Source: JAANXG01 sp049583715 (GTDB lineage: Bacteria; Pseudomonadota; Gammaproteobacteria; Arenicellales; JAANXG01). From it: a DNA stretch of 53,471 nucleotides. The notes under the pieces are model-generated. The model saw only the letters and a program-made list of their open reading frames with translations, made no database searches and was not told where the DNA came from. Where the stretch lies: assembly GCA_049583715.1 (NCBI GenBank), contig JBAUWJ010000066.1, forward strand, positions 1 to 53,471, in the 5' to 3' direction. Below are positions 42,050 to 50,015 of this stretch, one piece after another; the first letter of the stretch is position 1; every line of letters starts with the position of its first letter. Position numbers and translations under genes: made by a program.

Positions 42050-43726
42050 ATGGCTCACAAATCCGACATCGAGATTGCCCGCGAAGCAACCCCGAAACAC
42101 ATCAGCGAAATCGCCCGGGACCTGGGCATTCCCGACGACTCCTTCTTCCCGTATGCCCACAGCAAGGGCAAGATCAGCCTCGATTACATCGCCGGCCTGG
42201 CGGATCGGCCTGACGGCAACCTGGTGCTGGTCACGGCCATCACGCCCACCCCGGCCGGGGAGGGGAAGACCACCACGACGGTCGGTCTCGGCGACGCCCT
42301 GAACCGCATCGGCGAAAAGGCCCTGATCTGCATCCGCGAGCCCAGCCTCGGTCCCTGCTTCGGCGTCAAGGGCGGCGCCGCCGGCGGCGGCTACGCCCAG
42401 GTCATCCCCATGGAGGACATCAACCTCCACTTCACCGGCGACTTTCACGCCATAGGCACCGCCAACAACCTGCTGTGCGCCCTGATCGACAACCATATCG
42501 CCCACGGCAACGAGCTCAGGATCGACGGCCGCAAGATCAGCTTCAAGCGGGTAGTGGATATGAACGACCGTGCCCTGCGTCAGATCGTGTGCGCGCTGGG
42601 GGGTTCCGGCAACGGCTTCCCCCGCGAAGACGGCTTCGATATCACGGTCGCGTCCGAGGTCATGGCCATTTTCTGCCTGGCCACGGACCTCAAGGACCTG
42701 CAGCGGCGACTGGCGAATATCGTCGTCGCGGAGAACCTCGACCGCAAGCCGGTCTATGCCCGTGACCTCAATGCGGACGGTGCCATGGCGGTGCTCCTCA
42801 AGGATGCCTTGATGCCGAACCTCGTTCAGACCCTTGAGAACAATCCCGCGATGGTCCACGGCGGCCCGTTCGCCAATATCGCCCACGGCTGCAACTCGGT
42901 CATCGCCACCAAGGCCGGCCTCAAGCTGGCGAACTACGTCATCACGGAGGCGGGCTTCGGTGCGGACCTCGGCGCCGAGAAGTTCTTCGATATCAAGTGC
43001 CGCAAGGCGAACCTCCATCCCAAGGCGGCGGTGCTGGTGGCGACCGTTCGTGCGCTCAAAATGCATGGCGGTATCGCGAAAGAAGACCTCGGCACGCCGA
43101 ACGCGGCCGCGGTGACCAAGGGCTGCAGCAACCTGGTCCGCCACATCCAGAACGTCAAGGCCTTCGGCGTGCCCGTGGTGGTCGCCGTCAACCAGTTCGT
43201 AACCGACACCGAGGAAGAGATTCAAGCCATCAAGGCGGCCGCCGCCGAGCAGGGCGTGGAAGCGATCGGCTGCACCCACTGGGAGCACGGCAGCGCCGGA
43301 GCCGAGAATCTCGCCCGCGCGGTGGTACGGCTCGTGAAAGCGGACACCGCCCAGTTTGCCCCGATCTATGACGGCGATATGTCCCTGTGGGACAAGGTCA
43401 AGACCGTCGCGACGCGCCTGTACGGCGCCCACGACATCATCGGCGACAAGACCGTCAGGGCACAGTTCAGGCGCTTCGAGAAGCAGGGGTTCGGCCATTT
43501 CCCGATCTGCATCGCCAAGACGCAGTACAGCTTCTCCACCGATCCCAACCTGAAGGGCGCCCCCCGGGGTCATGTCGTGCCCATCCGGGAGATCAAGCTG
43601 TCGGCCGGCGCGGAGTTCCTGGTGGTGGTGTGCGGCGACATCATGACGATGCCGGGGCTGCCCAAGGTACCGGCGGCCGCCAACATCAACCTGGACGAGC
43701 AGGGCCGGATCACGGGACTGTTCTAA
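42050..43726 (+). CDS. fhs: Formate-tetrahydrofolate ligase
   Basis: 558 residues from the ATG at 42050, normal length for the enzyme. The P-loop TPTPAGEGKTTTTVGL (Lys73), EPSLGPCFGVKGGAAGGGYA and GFGADLGAEKFFDIKCRKA are hallmarks of Fhs. It makes formyl-H4folate from formate and ATP, but when coupled to oxidation of methyl groups it runs backward to release formate and make ATP. Divergent transcription from the corrinoid operon fits that use. FolD is not in the window. Confidence 0.95.
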   Translation: MAHKSDIEIAREATPKHISEIARDLGIPDDSFFPYAHSKGKISLDYIAGLADRPDGNLVLVTAITPTPAGEGKTTTTVGLGDALNRIGEKALICIREPSLGPCFGVKGGAAGGGYAQVIPMEDINLHFTGDFHAIGTANNLLCALIDNHIAHGNELRIDGRKISFKRVVDMNDRALRQIVCALGGSGNGFPREDGFDITVASEVMAIFCLATDLKDLQRRLANIVVAENLDRKPVYARDLNADGAMAVLLKDALMPNLVQTLENNPAMVHGGPFANIAHGCNSVIATKAGLKLANYVITEAGFGADLGAEKFFDIKCRKANLHPKAAVLVATVRALKMHGGIAKEDLGTPNAAAVTKGCSNLVRHIQNVKAFGVPVVVAVNQFVTDTEEEIQAIKAAAAEQGVEAIGCTHWEHGSAGAENLARAVVRLVKADTAQFAPIYDGDMSLWDKVKTVATRLYGAHDIIGDKTVRAQFRRFEKQGFGHFPICIAKTQYSFSTDPNLKGAPRGHVVPIREIKLSAGAEFLVVVCGDIMTMPGLPKVPAAANINLDEQGRITGLF

Positions 43727-43741
43727 CCGGAGGGTTCTCCC

Positions 43742-43774
43742 CGGGCGGGCAATCGGCCCCGGTTCGCCCGCCCG
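43742..43774. terminator. GC-rich hairpin between convergent fhs and cytochrome c genes
   Basis: CGGGCGGGC (43742-43750) and GCCCGCCCG (43766-43774) are perfect 9-base arms with a 15-base loop, located 15 bases after the fhs stop. No T-run follows in either direction, so Rho-independent action is uncertain. Confidence 0.4.
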
Positions 43775-43804
43775 ATCAGGTGTGGCGTACCGGGGGGCCC
43801 GCGC

Positions 43805-44257
43805 TCATTCCGCCGGGAAGACGACGTGGGGCCCCTCCGGCGTCTGGTCGGGGGGCAGCGCCTTGGGGGCTGCCTCTCCGTCGGCACCGAGGCTGCGTAT
43901 GAAGCGGTATATCGACCGCAGGTCCTCGTCCGTCATGTGGTGCAGGCTGAACCAGGGCATGGGCGGCAGCACCTGCAGGTTCCTGGCGTACTTTACCCAC
44001 TCGTCTTCCGTCTTCTCGGGCACGCTCAAGCGCAGGTTCGTCGCATAGCTCGTGCCCCAGGGCCCGGTGTAGCCGAGATCGCTCCCCAGCAGCCAGTCCT
44101 CCTTCGGAACCTGGCCGCCGGTCTCGGTGTAGCCGTCGGTGTGACAGTCGTTGCATCCGGCGATGCTGACGACGTATTCGCCCCTGCTGATGCTCGGGTC
44201 GGCCCAGGCAAGATTGGTCAGCAAGAGACTCAGGACGATTGCCAGCTTCGTTTTCAC
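43805..44257 (-). CDS. Class I c-type cytochrome, monoheme
   Basis: 150 residues with a signal peptide ending near residue 19 (NLAWA|DPS). The heme site is CNDCH (Cys35, Cys38, His39); the axial methionine probably lies in PPMPWFSLHHMTDEDL. It follows the GMC oxidoreductase by 88 bases on the same strand. Such pairs are known for flavin alcohol dehydrogenases, and this cytochrome could accept electrons from the GMC enzyme or its quinone. That pairing is inferred. Confidence 0.82.
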   Translation of the reverse strand: MKTKLAIVLSLLLTNLAWADPSISRGEYVVSIAGCNDCHTDGYTETGGQVPKEDWLLGSDLGYTGPWGTSYATNLRLSVPEKTEDEWVKYARNLQVLPPMPWFSLHHMTDEDLRSIYRFIRSLGADGEAAPKALPPDQTPEGPHVVFPAE

Positions 44258-44345
44258 GATCTCGAACCTTCATTTGGAGTTGACGTTCCCGTCCGCGGCA
44301 ACGCGGGCGCACCCATACCGCCGCCTGTTTGCCTTCCGGGCAGTA

Positions 44346-45983
44346 TCAGGCTATGTCATAAGCATCGACAGCCTCAGGCGCTTCCGGTTCCAGCGGCGTG
44401 TTGCCGAGGATGGCATCCGCAGCCTTCTCGGCCACCATAATCACCGGCGCGTTGAGGTTGCCGTTGGTGATCTCCGGGAACACTGAAGCATCGACCACCC
44501 TCAAACCGCTGATGCCGTGCACGCTCAGCTCGGCGTCCACCACGGCATTCTCGTCGTAACCCATGCGGCAGGTACCGCAGGGGTGGTAGGCGCTCTCGCC
44601 GTTGCGGCGCACGAACTCCAGGATCTCTTCCTCGGATTTGACGCCGGCGCCCGGTGACAACTCCTCTCCCCGGTAGGGATCGAAAGCCGGCTGGGAGAAA
44701 ATCTCCCGTGTCTTCTCCACGGCTTCCAGCCATTCCCGCCGGTCCTGGTCGGTGGACAGGTAGTTGAACAGTATGGAAGGGGCCACCGACGGATCGGCGC
44801 TGCGCAGGCGGACGCGGCCGCGGGAATCGGAGCGCATCGGCCCGACGTGGGCTTGAAAGCCATGCTGCTTCTGGGGCGTGCCGTCGTATCGAATCGCCAC
44901 GGGCAGGAAGTGAAACTGCAGGTTGGGATAGGTGCACTCGGCGTTGGAGCGGATGAAGCCGCCGGCCTCGAAGTGGTTGCTGGCGCCGAGCCCGGTGCTG
45001 AACAGGTACCATTGCAGCCCGATGAACGCCTGCCGCCACAGCTTCAAGGCGGGATACAACGACACCGGCTGGGTGCAGGCCTGTTGCAGGTAAATTTCCA
45101 GATGATCCTGCAGGTTCTCCCCTACCCCGGGCAGGTCCGCCACCACCGGGATTCCGAGCTTGCGCAGGGCGTCCGCCGGGCCGATGCCGGAGAGCTGCAG
45201 GAGCTGGGGCGAGTTGAATGCACCGGCGCACAGGACCACGGCCCCGGCGTGTATCACTTCGCCGCCGACGATCTCCACGCCGACGGCTTTCGAGCCCTCG
45301 AAGAGGATTCGGGAAATGGTCGTGCGGTCGCGAATCTCCAGGTTGGGACGTGTCGAAGCCGGCTCGAGGTAGGCCCGGGAGGCGCTCATGCGCCGGCCGC
45401 GGTAGACGGTCATATCGAAGCGGCACACCCCTTCCTGTCGCCGGCCGTTCAGGTCTTCCGAGAATCGATGTCCCGCCTGCTTTCCCGCTTCCAGCCAGAC
45501 GCCGAACAGGACGTTCTCACAGCGTCCGACCGACACCTTGAGCGGTCCCGAATCGCCCCGGTACGGGCTTTGACCGCCCAGCCAGGTCTCCATCCTCCGG
45601 AAGTACGGCAGGCAATACTCGTAGCTCCAACGCTCAAGGCCCTGGTAGGCCGCCCAGCGCGCGTAGTCGCCAGGGTGGCCCCGCACGAATATCATGCCGT
45701 TGATGCTGGACGATCCCCCCCACCCCTTTCCGCGGGGGTGCGCCACCCGCCGCCCGTGCATGTGGGGCTCGGGATCCGACTCGTATCCCCAGTTGTAGGT
45801 GCGTCCATTGAGCGGCCAGGTCAGCGCCGCCGGCATGTGTACGCGAAAGTCCCACCACGGAGGCCGCTTCCCGGCTTCCAGCACCAGCACGCGGTTCGAG
45901 GGGTCTTTCGACAAACGGTCCGCGAGCACGCAGCCCGCCGACCCCGCTCCGATGATCAGGTAGTCAGGATTCAAGGTCGTCAC
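44346..45983 (-). CDS. betA: GMC-family FAD oxidoreductase, choline dehydrogenase-like
   Basis: 545 residues if the GTG at 45983 is used; a TTG at 45974 is an alternative. The FAD motif is IIGAGSAGCVLADRL, followed by the GMC signature GKGWGGSSSINGMIFVRG. The catalytic His lies in SAYHPCGTCRMG and the Asn in NGNLNAPVIMVAEKAAD. BetA-type enzymes oxidise choline to betaine aldehyde and link to the membrane quinone pool; other family members oxidise alcohols or polyethylene glycol. Nearby betaine-demethylation genes favour choline but do not prove it. It is divergent from the SixA gene. Confidence 0.82.
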   Translation of the reverse strand: MTTLNPDYLIIGAGSAGCVLADRLSKDPSNRVLVLEAGKRPPWWDFRVHMPAALTWPLNGRTYNWGYESDPEPHMHGRRVAHPRGKGWGGSSSINGMIFVRGHPGDYARWAAYQGLERWSYEYCLPYFRRMETWLGGQSPYRGDSGPLKVSVGRCENVLFGVWLEAGKQAGHRFSEDLNGRRQEGVCRFDMTVYRGRRMSASRAYLEPASTRPNLEIRDRTTISRILFEGSKAVGVEIVGGEVIHAGAVVLCAGAFNSPQLLQLSGIGPADALRKLGIPVVADLPGVGENLQDHLEIYLQQACTQPVSLYPALKLWRQAFIGLQWYLFSTGLGASNHFEAGGFIRSNAECTYPNLQFHFLPVAIRYDGTPQKQHGFQAHVGPMRSDSRGRVRLRSADPSVAPSILFNYLSTDQDRREWLEAVEKTREIFSQPAFDPYRGEELSPGAGVKSEEEILEFVRRNGESAYHPCGTCRMGYDENAVVDAELSVHGISGLRVVDASVFPEITNGNLNAPVIMVAEKAADAILGNTPLEPEAPEAVDAYDIA

Positions 45984-46091
45984 ACCCCCGGGCGGCCTGC
46001 GAGAGACTCCGGGACGCCGCCATGGGTGTACTGTCGAGCCGATTGATTCATTATGATACGGTTCCGTTTGCGTGATTGAAGAGGCAATTCT

Positions 46092-46574
46092 GTGGGCCGG
46101 ATGGTACTTTACTTGTGCCAGCATGGCGATGCGCTGGCCAAGGATATCGATCCCGATCGCCCGCTCAGCGGGCGGGGCACCACGGACATCCGCAACACGG
46201 TGAACGTCCTGCGCGGCAGGGTTCGTGTGGCGGCCGTCGTTCACAGCGGCAAGACGCGGGCGCGGCAGACCGCAGAGCTTCTTCACGAGGGTCTCGCGCC
46301 CCGGTCCGTGATCCGCGCGGAGCCGGGCCTCGGACCGTCTGATTCCGTTGAAGACTTCGCCGCGGGGCTCGCCTCGAGTGGGGAAGGTCTATTGCTCGTT
46401 GGACACATGCCGTTCGTAGGGCGACTCGCCTCTCTCCTTCTGGGGAACCGCGAACGGAATATTCTCTCCTTTCAGCCAGGCGCCGTGGCTGCGCTCCGCC
46501 GTGACGAGGACGGCGCCTGGATGCTCGAATGGATGCTGACTCCGGCGCTCGTATCCGAAGCGTCCCTGGCATGA
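46092..46574 (+). CDS. sixA: SixA-type phosphohistidine phosphatase
   Basis: 160 residues if the GTG at 46092 is used; an ATG at 46101 is also in frame. The phosphatase motif is LYLCQHGDA, in which the usual Arg of RHG is Gln, as in many SixA-like proteins. A second conserved His is in LLLVGHMPFV. SixA removes phosphate from histidine phosphocarriers. Its stop overlaps the start of the patatin gene (ATGA), so the two are translationally coupled. Confidence 0.82.
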   Translation: MGRMVLYLCQHGDALAKDIDPDRPLSGRGTTDIRNTVNVLRGRVRVAAVVHSGKTRARQTAELLHEGLAPRSVIRAEPGLGPSDSVEDFAAGLASSGEGLLLVGHMPFVGRLASLLLGNRERNILSFQPGAVAALRRDEDGAWMLEWMLTPALVSEASLA

Positions 46575-47482
46575 GCAACAACACGACCGTCTCCCTGGTC
46601 CTCGGCAGCGGTGGAGCGCGCGGCCTGGCGCATATCGGGGTCATAGAATGGCTCGAAGAGAACGGTTACGAGATCAAGTCCATCTCCGGCTCTTCGATGG
46701 GCGCCTTGATCGGCGGAATCTACGCGGCCGGCGAGCTCGCCACCTACCGAAAGTGGGTGACGGCGCTGGACAGGTCCGACATCGTACGAATGCTGGACCT
46801 CTCCTTCGGGTGGGGCGGTCTCCTCAAGGGCGAGCGCATCATCAACACCCTGCGCGATCTCGTGGGCGACCGGGAGATCCAGGACCTGCCGATCTCCTTC
46901 ACCGCCGTGGCTACGGACATCGAGCAGCGAAAGGAGGTCTGGCTGTCCCGGGGACCGCTCTTCGACGCCATCCGAGCCTCCATCGCCGTCCCCCTGGTGT
47001 TCACGCCTCATGAGATCAACGGGCGCAAGCTGCTGGACGGTGGCCTGCTCAATCCACTGCCCGTGGCTCCGACGCTCCGCGATCACAATGACGTCACCAT
47101 CGCCGTCAATGTCGACGCTCCCTGCGACCGGGCACCGCCGACCCCGCGCGGCGATCGGCGCAAGAGTGGCCAGCGGCTTTCACCGGAGATCGATGAAGAC
47201 CCGGCGAAGAGCAATAACTATGGCGAGCGCGTCAAGGCTTTCATCCAGGAACTGCAGGGACGAATGACACCGGAGGCCAAACAGGACTGGGGCTTCTTCG
47301 ATGTCATGTTGCTCTCGATCGAAACCATGCAGAGCGCCATCGTTCGCATGAAGACGGCCCCGTATACTCTGGACTACTATCTGACAATCCGCAGCGACGC
47401 GGCGCGGGCATACGAGTTCTACCGCGCGGACGAGCTGATCCAACTGGGGCGCGAGACGGCGGAAAGATATCTCGCGGGTTGA
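46571..47482 (+). CDS. Patatin-like phospholipase (RssA/NTE type)
   Basis: 303 residues from the ATG at 46571. The oxyanion loop LGSGGARGLAHIGVIEW precedes the nucleophile elbow SGSSMGALIGGI (Ser42), and the catalytic Asp156 is in LLDGGLLNPLP. This Ser-Asp dyad is complete, so the enzyme should be active on lipid acyl esters. It begins four bases before the SixA stop and lies 12 bases before the next GlxA-type regulator. The substrate is not known. Confidence 0.87.
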   Translation: MSNNTTVSLVLGSGGARGLAHIGVIEWLEENGYEIKSISGSSMGALIGGIYAAGELATYRKWVTALDRSDIVRMLDLSFGWGGLLKGERIINTLRDLVGDREIQDLPISFTAVATDIEQRKEVWLSRGPLFDAIRASIAVPLVFTPHEINGRKLLDGGLLNPLPVAPTLRDHNDVTIAVNVDAPCDRAPPTPRGDRRKSGQRLSPEIDEDPAKSNNYGERVKAFIQELQGRMTPEAKQDWGFFDVMLLSIETMQSAIVRMKTAPYTLDYYLTIRSDAARAYEFYRADELIQLGRETAERYLAG

Positions 47483-47494
47483 GCCGATGCGAAG

Positions 47495-48535
47495 ATGATC
47501 GACCCCGGTCAGAAATTGAACGTCGCACTGCTCGCCGTAGCGGAAAGCACGGCCTGGACCGTTTTCGGTATGTACGATCTGCTTTCGTCCGTGGGTCGGG
47601 ACTGGAAGCTGTTGACGACGGGTGGACCCGGCGACTGCCCGGTTGTCCCGCGTATCGTCGCGCGGGACCGGGAAGAATTCCGGGCCGCCAACGGAGCGTG
47701 GATTCGGCCGGACGCCGGCATGGACGAGCTGCCCGGCCCGCACGTGGTGTATGTGGCCGCCCTGAATACGCCGCCCGGGCGGACTGTGGCCGGTCGCTAC
47801 CGGCGCGAAACCGAATGGATCGCCGAGGCCCATCGCCGGGGCGCAGTGGTGGCTTCCGCCGGCTCCGGGGCTCTGTTGCTCGCGGAGGCCGGCCTGCTGG
47901 ACGGCAGGAATGCGACCACGCACTGGGGATACACCGAAGCGCTCGAGAAGGCTCACCCCACTGTCAGGATCCACGCCGAGCGCGTGCTGGTAGCCGCGGG
48001 GAACCGTCGGCGAATCATCACTGCCGGCGGCGGCATCTCCTGGCAGAACCTGGTGCTGTTCCTGGTGGCGCGCTTCTTCGGGGTCGAAGAGGCCATGCGT
48101 CTTGCCCGGGTCCATCTCATTGAATGGCAGCCGGGCGGCAGGCTGCCGTTCTGCCCGCTGACACATCCGCCGCAAGGAGAGGACAGGATCATAGCGTCAT
48201 GCCGGCAATGGATAGCAGACCACTACGCCTCACCGAGCCCGGTGGCGGCCATGATGCGCCTGAGCGGCCTCACTGAACGCACTTTCAAGCGGAGATTCAC
48301 CAAGGCGGCCGGTGTGTCGCCCATCGATTACGTTCACATCCTGCGCCTGGAGGAGGCCAGACGGCTGCTGGAGACGAGCAGGGATTCGGTGGAGACGGTC
48401 ACCAACAAGGTGGGCTACGAGGACACGACGTTCTTCCGGCGGCTGTTTCGCCGCAGCATCGGGCTGTCACCGAGGGAGTACCGTGCGCGGGTCAGTGCAT
48501 TGCGTGCCGCGCTCGAGGACGCGGTCGAGACCTGA
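47495..48535 (+). CDS. GlxA-family AraC-type transcriptional regulator
   Basis: 346 residues from the ATG at 47495. Residues ~8-190 form a class-I amidotransferase-like domain (VALLAVAESTAWTVFGMYDL, VVASAGSGALLLAEAGLLDG); the Cys seen in catalytic members is Ser/Gly here, so it is a sensor rather than an enzyme. Residues ~230-330 hold the AraC DNA-binding domain (RLSGLTERTFKRRFTKAAGV and VGYEDTTFFRRLFRRSIGLS). It follows the patatin gene by 12 bases. It differs clearly from the GbdR-like protein at 6928, and its ligand is unknown. Confidence 0.82.
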   Translation: MIDPGQKLNVALLAVAESTAWTVFGMYDLLSSVGRDWKLLTTGGPGDCPVVPRIVARDREEFRAANGAWIRPDAGMDELPGPHVVYVAALNTPPGRTVAGRYRRETEWIAEAHRRGAVVASAGSGALLLAEAGLLDGRNATTHWGYTEALEKAHPTVRIHAERVLVAAGNRRRIITAGGGISWQNLVLFLVARFFGVEEAMRLARVHLIEWQPGGRLPFCPLTHPPQGEDRIIASCRQWIADHYASPSPVAAMMRLSGLTERTFKRRFTKAAGVSPIDYVHILRLEEARRLLETSRDSVETVTNKVGYEDTTFFRRLFRRSIGLSPREYRARVSALRAALEDAVET

Positions 48536-48683
48536 GCCGCCCATTCACCCTTCCTGCGGGTCTGTGCCGCAAGTCATTCCCCTGAGACCGGGGACGCCTC
48601 CATTCGCCGACTGTCTCCGTTCTGCAACGCTTCGCTGATCCACCTCAGGCATCCCGCCTGGCACCTGACCCCATCCCGAGCCA

Positions 48684-48699
48684 TGGCATGGGGATTGCA
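48684..48699 (+). promoter_or_regulatory. Sigma-54 (-24/-12) promoter of the PA2779-family gene
   Basis: TGGCATGGGGATTGCA fits the sigma-54 consensus TGGCACG-N4-TTGCW with one clear mismatch (T for C after TGGCA). The invariant GG (48685-48686) and GC (48697-48698) are ten bases apart. The predicted start is near 48710, about 47 bases before the ATG at 48757. Confidence 0.68.
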
Positions 48700-48756
48700 T
48701 GAATCGGAACGTCGAATCGCCTGTCTTACCATTGAGATCTTATTGAGAGTATTACC

Positions 48757-49134
48757 ATGAGCATTTCCAGACGTCTTCTCGTGCTGTTGACTGCAGTGAG
48801 CCTCCCCTTCACCACGGTGTCGCACGCGGCTCATGCTTCCATGATACCCACGGACAAAGCGCTCGACACGGGCCAGCGCGAGCGGTACATCTCGGACATC
48901 AAGGAGTGGTTGGCAAAAGACGAGGTGAGGAGCCGGCTCATTGCCATGGGCGTCGACCCAACCGATGCCGGAAATCGGGTTTCGAGCATGACGAACGACG
49001 AGCTTCGCACACTCCAACAGAAGATCAACGAGCTTCCCGCCGGCTCTGGAATCGTGACGCTTTTCGGTGTCGTTTTCATCGTGCTGATCATCCTGGAGCT
49101 CGTCGGCGTCACACACGTATTCAGCCACTTCTAG
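48757..49134 (+). CDS. PA2779-family small membrane/periplasmic protein
   Basis: 125 residues with a cleavable signal (residues 1-26, TTVSHAAHA) and a C-terminal transmembrane helix (GIVTLFGVVFIVLIILELVG). The middle part is helical, with RERYISDIKEWLAKDEVRSR. This matches the PA2779 family of Pseudomonas and relatives, whose function is unknown. The partner PA2778-type peptidase is not next to it. It is preceded by a good sigma-54 promoter, unusual for such a gene, and followed immediately by an inverted-repeat element. Confidence 0.8.
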   Translation: MSISRRLLVLLTAVSLPFTTVSHAAHASMIPTDKALDTGQRERYISDIKEWLAKDEVRSRLIAMGVDPTDAGNRVSSMTNDELRTLQQKINELPAGSGIVTLFGVVFIVLIILELVGVTHVFSHF

Positions 49135-49135
49135 C

Positions 49136-49306
49136 AGCCTGTCGGACTTGGGATGAATCTGCTGCGGCGGCGGGAAACCGACCCATTGTCCCGATCTTTC
49201 TCGCTAAGTAGTCACCACTATTCGCCTCGAAAGATCGAAAAACTGGCCTCGCCATTGTATAAAGCAGGCCACCTGCCTCACTACGATCCCCGGAGTCCGA
49301 CAGACT
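49136..49306. mobile_element. Inverted-repeat-bounded, non-coding element (MITE-like or IS remnant)
   Basis: AGCCTGTCGGACT (49136-49148) and AGTCCGACAGACT (49294-49306) are inverted repeats matching at 12 of 13 positions. The 171-base element contains a further hairpin with arms CGATCTTT (49192-49199) and AAAGATCG (49230-49237). It begins two bases after the PA2779-gene stop. No transposase is present, so it is probably a non-autonomous element or an IS remnant. Confidence 0.55.
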
Positions 49307-49370
49307 GTCAGCGGCGGTTGAAGACGCTCTCCTGCGCCGGGAGATGGGAAGTCCCGGCCGCTCCGCCGCT

Positions 49371-49844
49371 TCAGTCCCCGCCGTTTGCCGCCCCGCGGTC
49401 CGCGAAGTTGCGCAGGATGTGGGCCTTGGTTTCAAAGACGACCGCCCTCAGGGCCGTCGTGTCATCCGGAGCCCTGATCCGGAGCTTGTCCAGCGACAGG
49501 GTAACCTGCCGACCTCCAATCAGGCCCATGAAGCCGCCGACCTGCATCACCACGCTGGTAGCGCAGCCGCGCCGGTCCAGAATCATATCGGTGATGTGCC
49601 CGATATCCTCGCCCAGCGGATTGGTGACCCGCATACCCAACAGGTGACTGACGGGGATGGAAGCGGTGGAAATGAAGCCGAGTGCTTTGACCCCACATGG
49701 TCCGGCGCGAGCCAGGCTGGGAATCACGGCCGGGCGCGCGGCTTTCACCGTTTCGCGGCCGGTGTCCTGTTCGGCGCCTGTGGCGTAGTGGCGCGTCCAT
49801 GCCGAGGTCAGCACCAACGCAGCAGCCAGTATCACGTACTTCAT
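49371..49844 (-). CDS. PRC-barrel-domain exported protein, putative GlrR target
   Basis: 157 residues from the ATG at 49844 (MKYVILAAALVLTSAW); a long upstream extension in frame is not supported. An N-terminal signal-like segment is followed by a PRC-barrel (ISTASIPVSHLLGMRVTNPL, GEDIGHITDMILDRRGCATS, QVTLSLDKLRIRAPDDT). PRC-barrels are protein- or RNA-binding folds; extracytoplasmic ones are linked to photosynthetic centres and stress. It is preceded by a sigma-54 promoter and a GlrR-type binding site, and the glrR gene is just upstream. No clear Shine-Dalgarno sequence precedes the ATG. Confidence 0.78.
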   Translation of the reverse strand: MKYVILAAALVLTSAWTRHYATGAEQDTGRETVKAARPAVIPSLARAGPCGVKALGFISTASIPVSHLLGMRVTNPLGEDIGHITDMILDRRGCATSVVMQVGGFMGLIGGRQVTLSLDKLRIRAPDDTTALRAVVFETKAHILRNFADRGAANGGD

Positions 49845-49875
49845 GGACAGAACCGTTTGTGTGCGACACAGAGGA

Positions 49876-49891
49876 AGCAAACACCGTGCCG
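49876..49891 (-). promoter_or_regulatory. Sigma-54 (-24/-12) promoter of the PRC-barrel gene
   Basis: On the minus strand CGGCACGGTGTTTGCT matches TGGCACG-N4-TTGCW except for the first base. The invariant GG (49890-49889) and GC (49878-49877) have ten bases between them. The predicted start is near 49865, 21 bases before the ATG. Confidence 0.7.
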
Positions 49892-49996
49892 GATCGAGAG
49901 CCGGCGACCGGAGAGCCCAACGAGCGGCGCCTCGGCGCCCCCCCCTTCGCGGCGAGGCCCGATGGCCGGTCGCGGCCCCGTTCCCCGCAGCCAAAC

Positions 49997-50014
49997 TGTC
50001 GCCGCCAGGCGACA
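49997..50014. promoter_or_regulatory. GlrR/QseF-type upstream activating site (TGTC-N10-GACA)
   Basis: TGTC (49997-50000), ten bases, then GACA (50011-50014) matches the enterobacterial GlrR box TGTC-N10-GACA exactly. It is about 140 bases upstream of the predicted sigma-54 start of the PRC-barrel gene and immediately downstream of the glrR stop (50016). Confidence 0.6.
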
Positions 50015-50015
50015 C

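Noticed and set aside
41987..43573. 528-residue leftward ORF over fhs
   Set aside because: The rightward frame is a full-length formate-H4folate ligase with P-loop.
48600..48683. GlrR box upstream of the PA2779-family gene
   Set aside because: A TGTC is present at about 48613, but ten bases later the sequence is AACG, not GACA.
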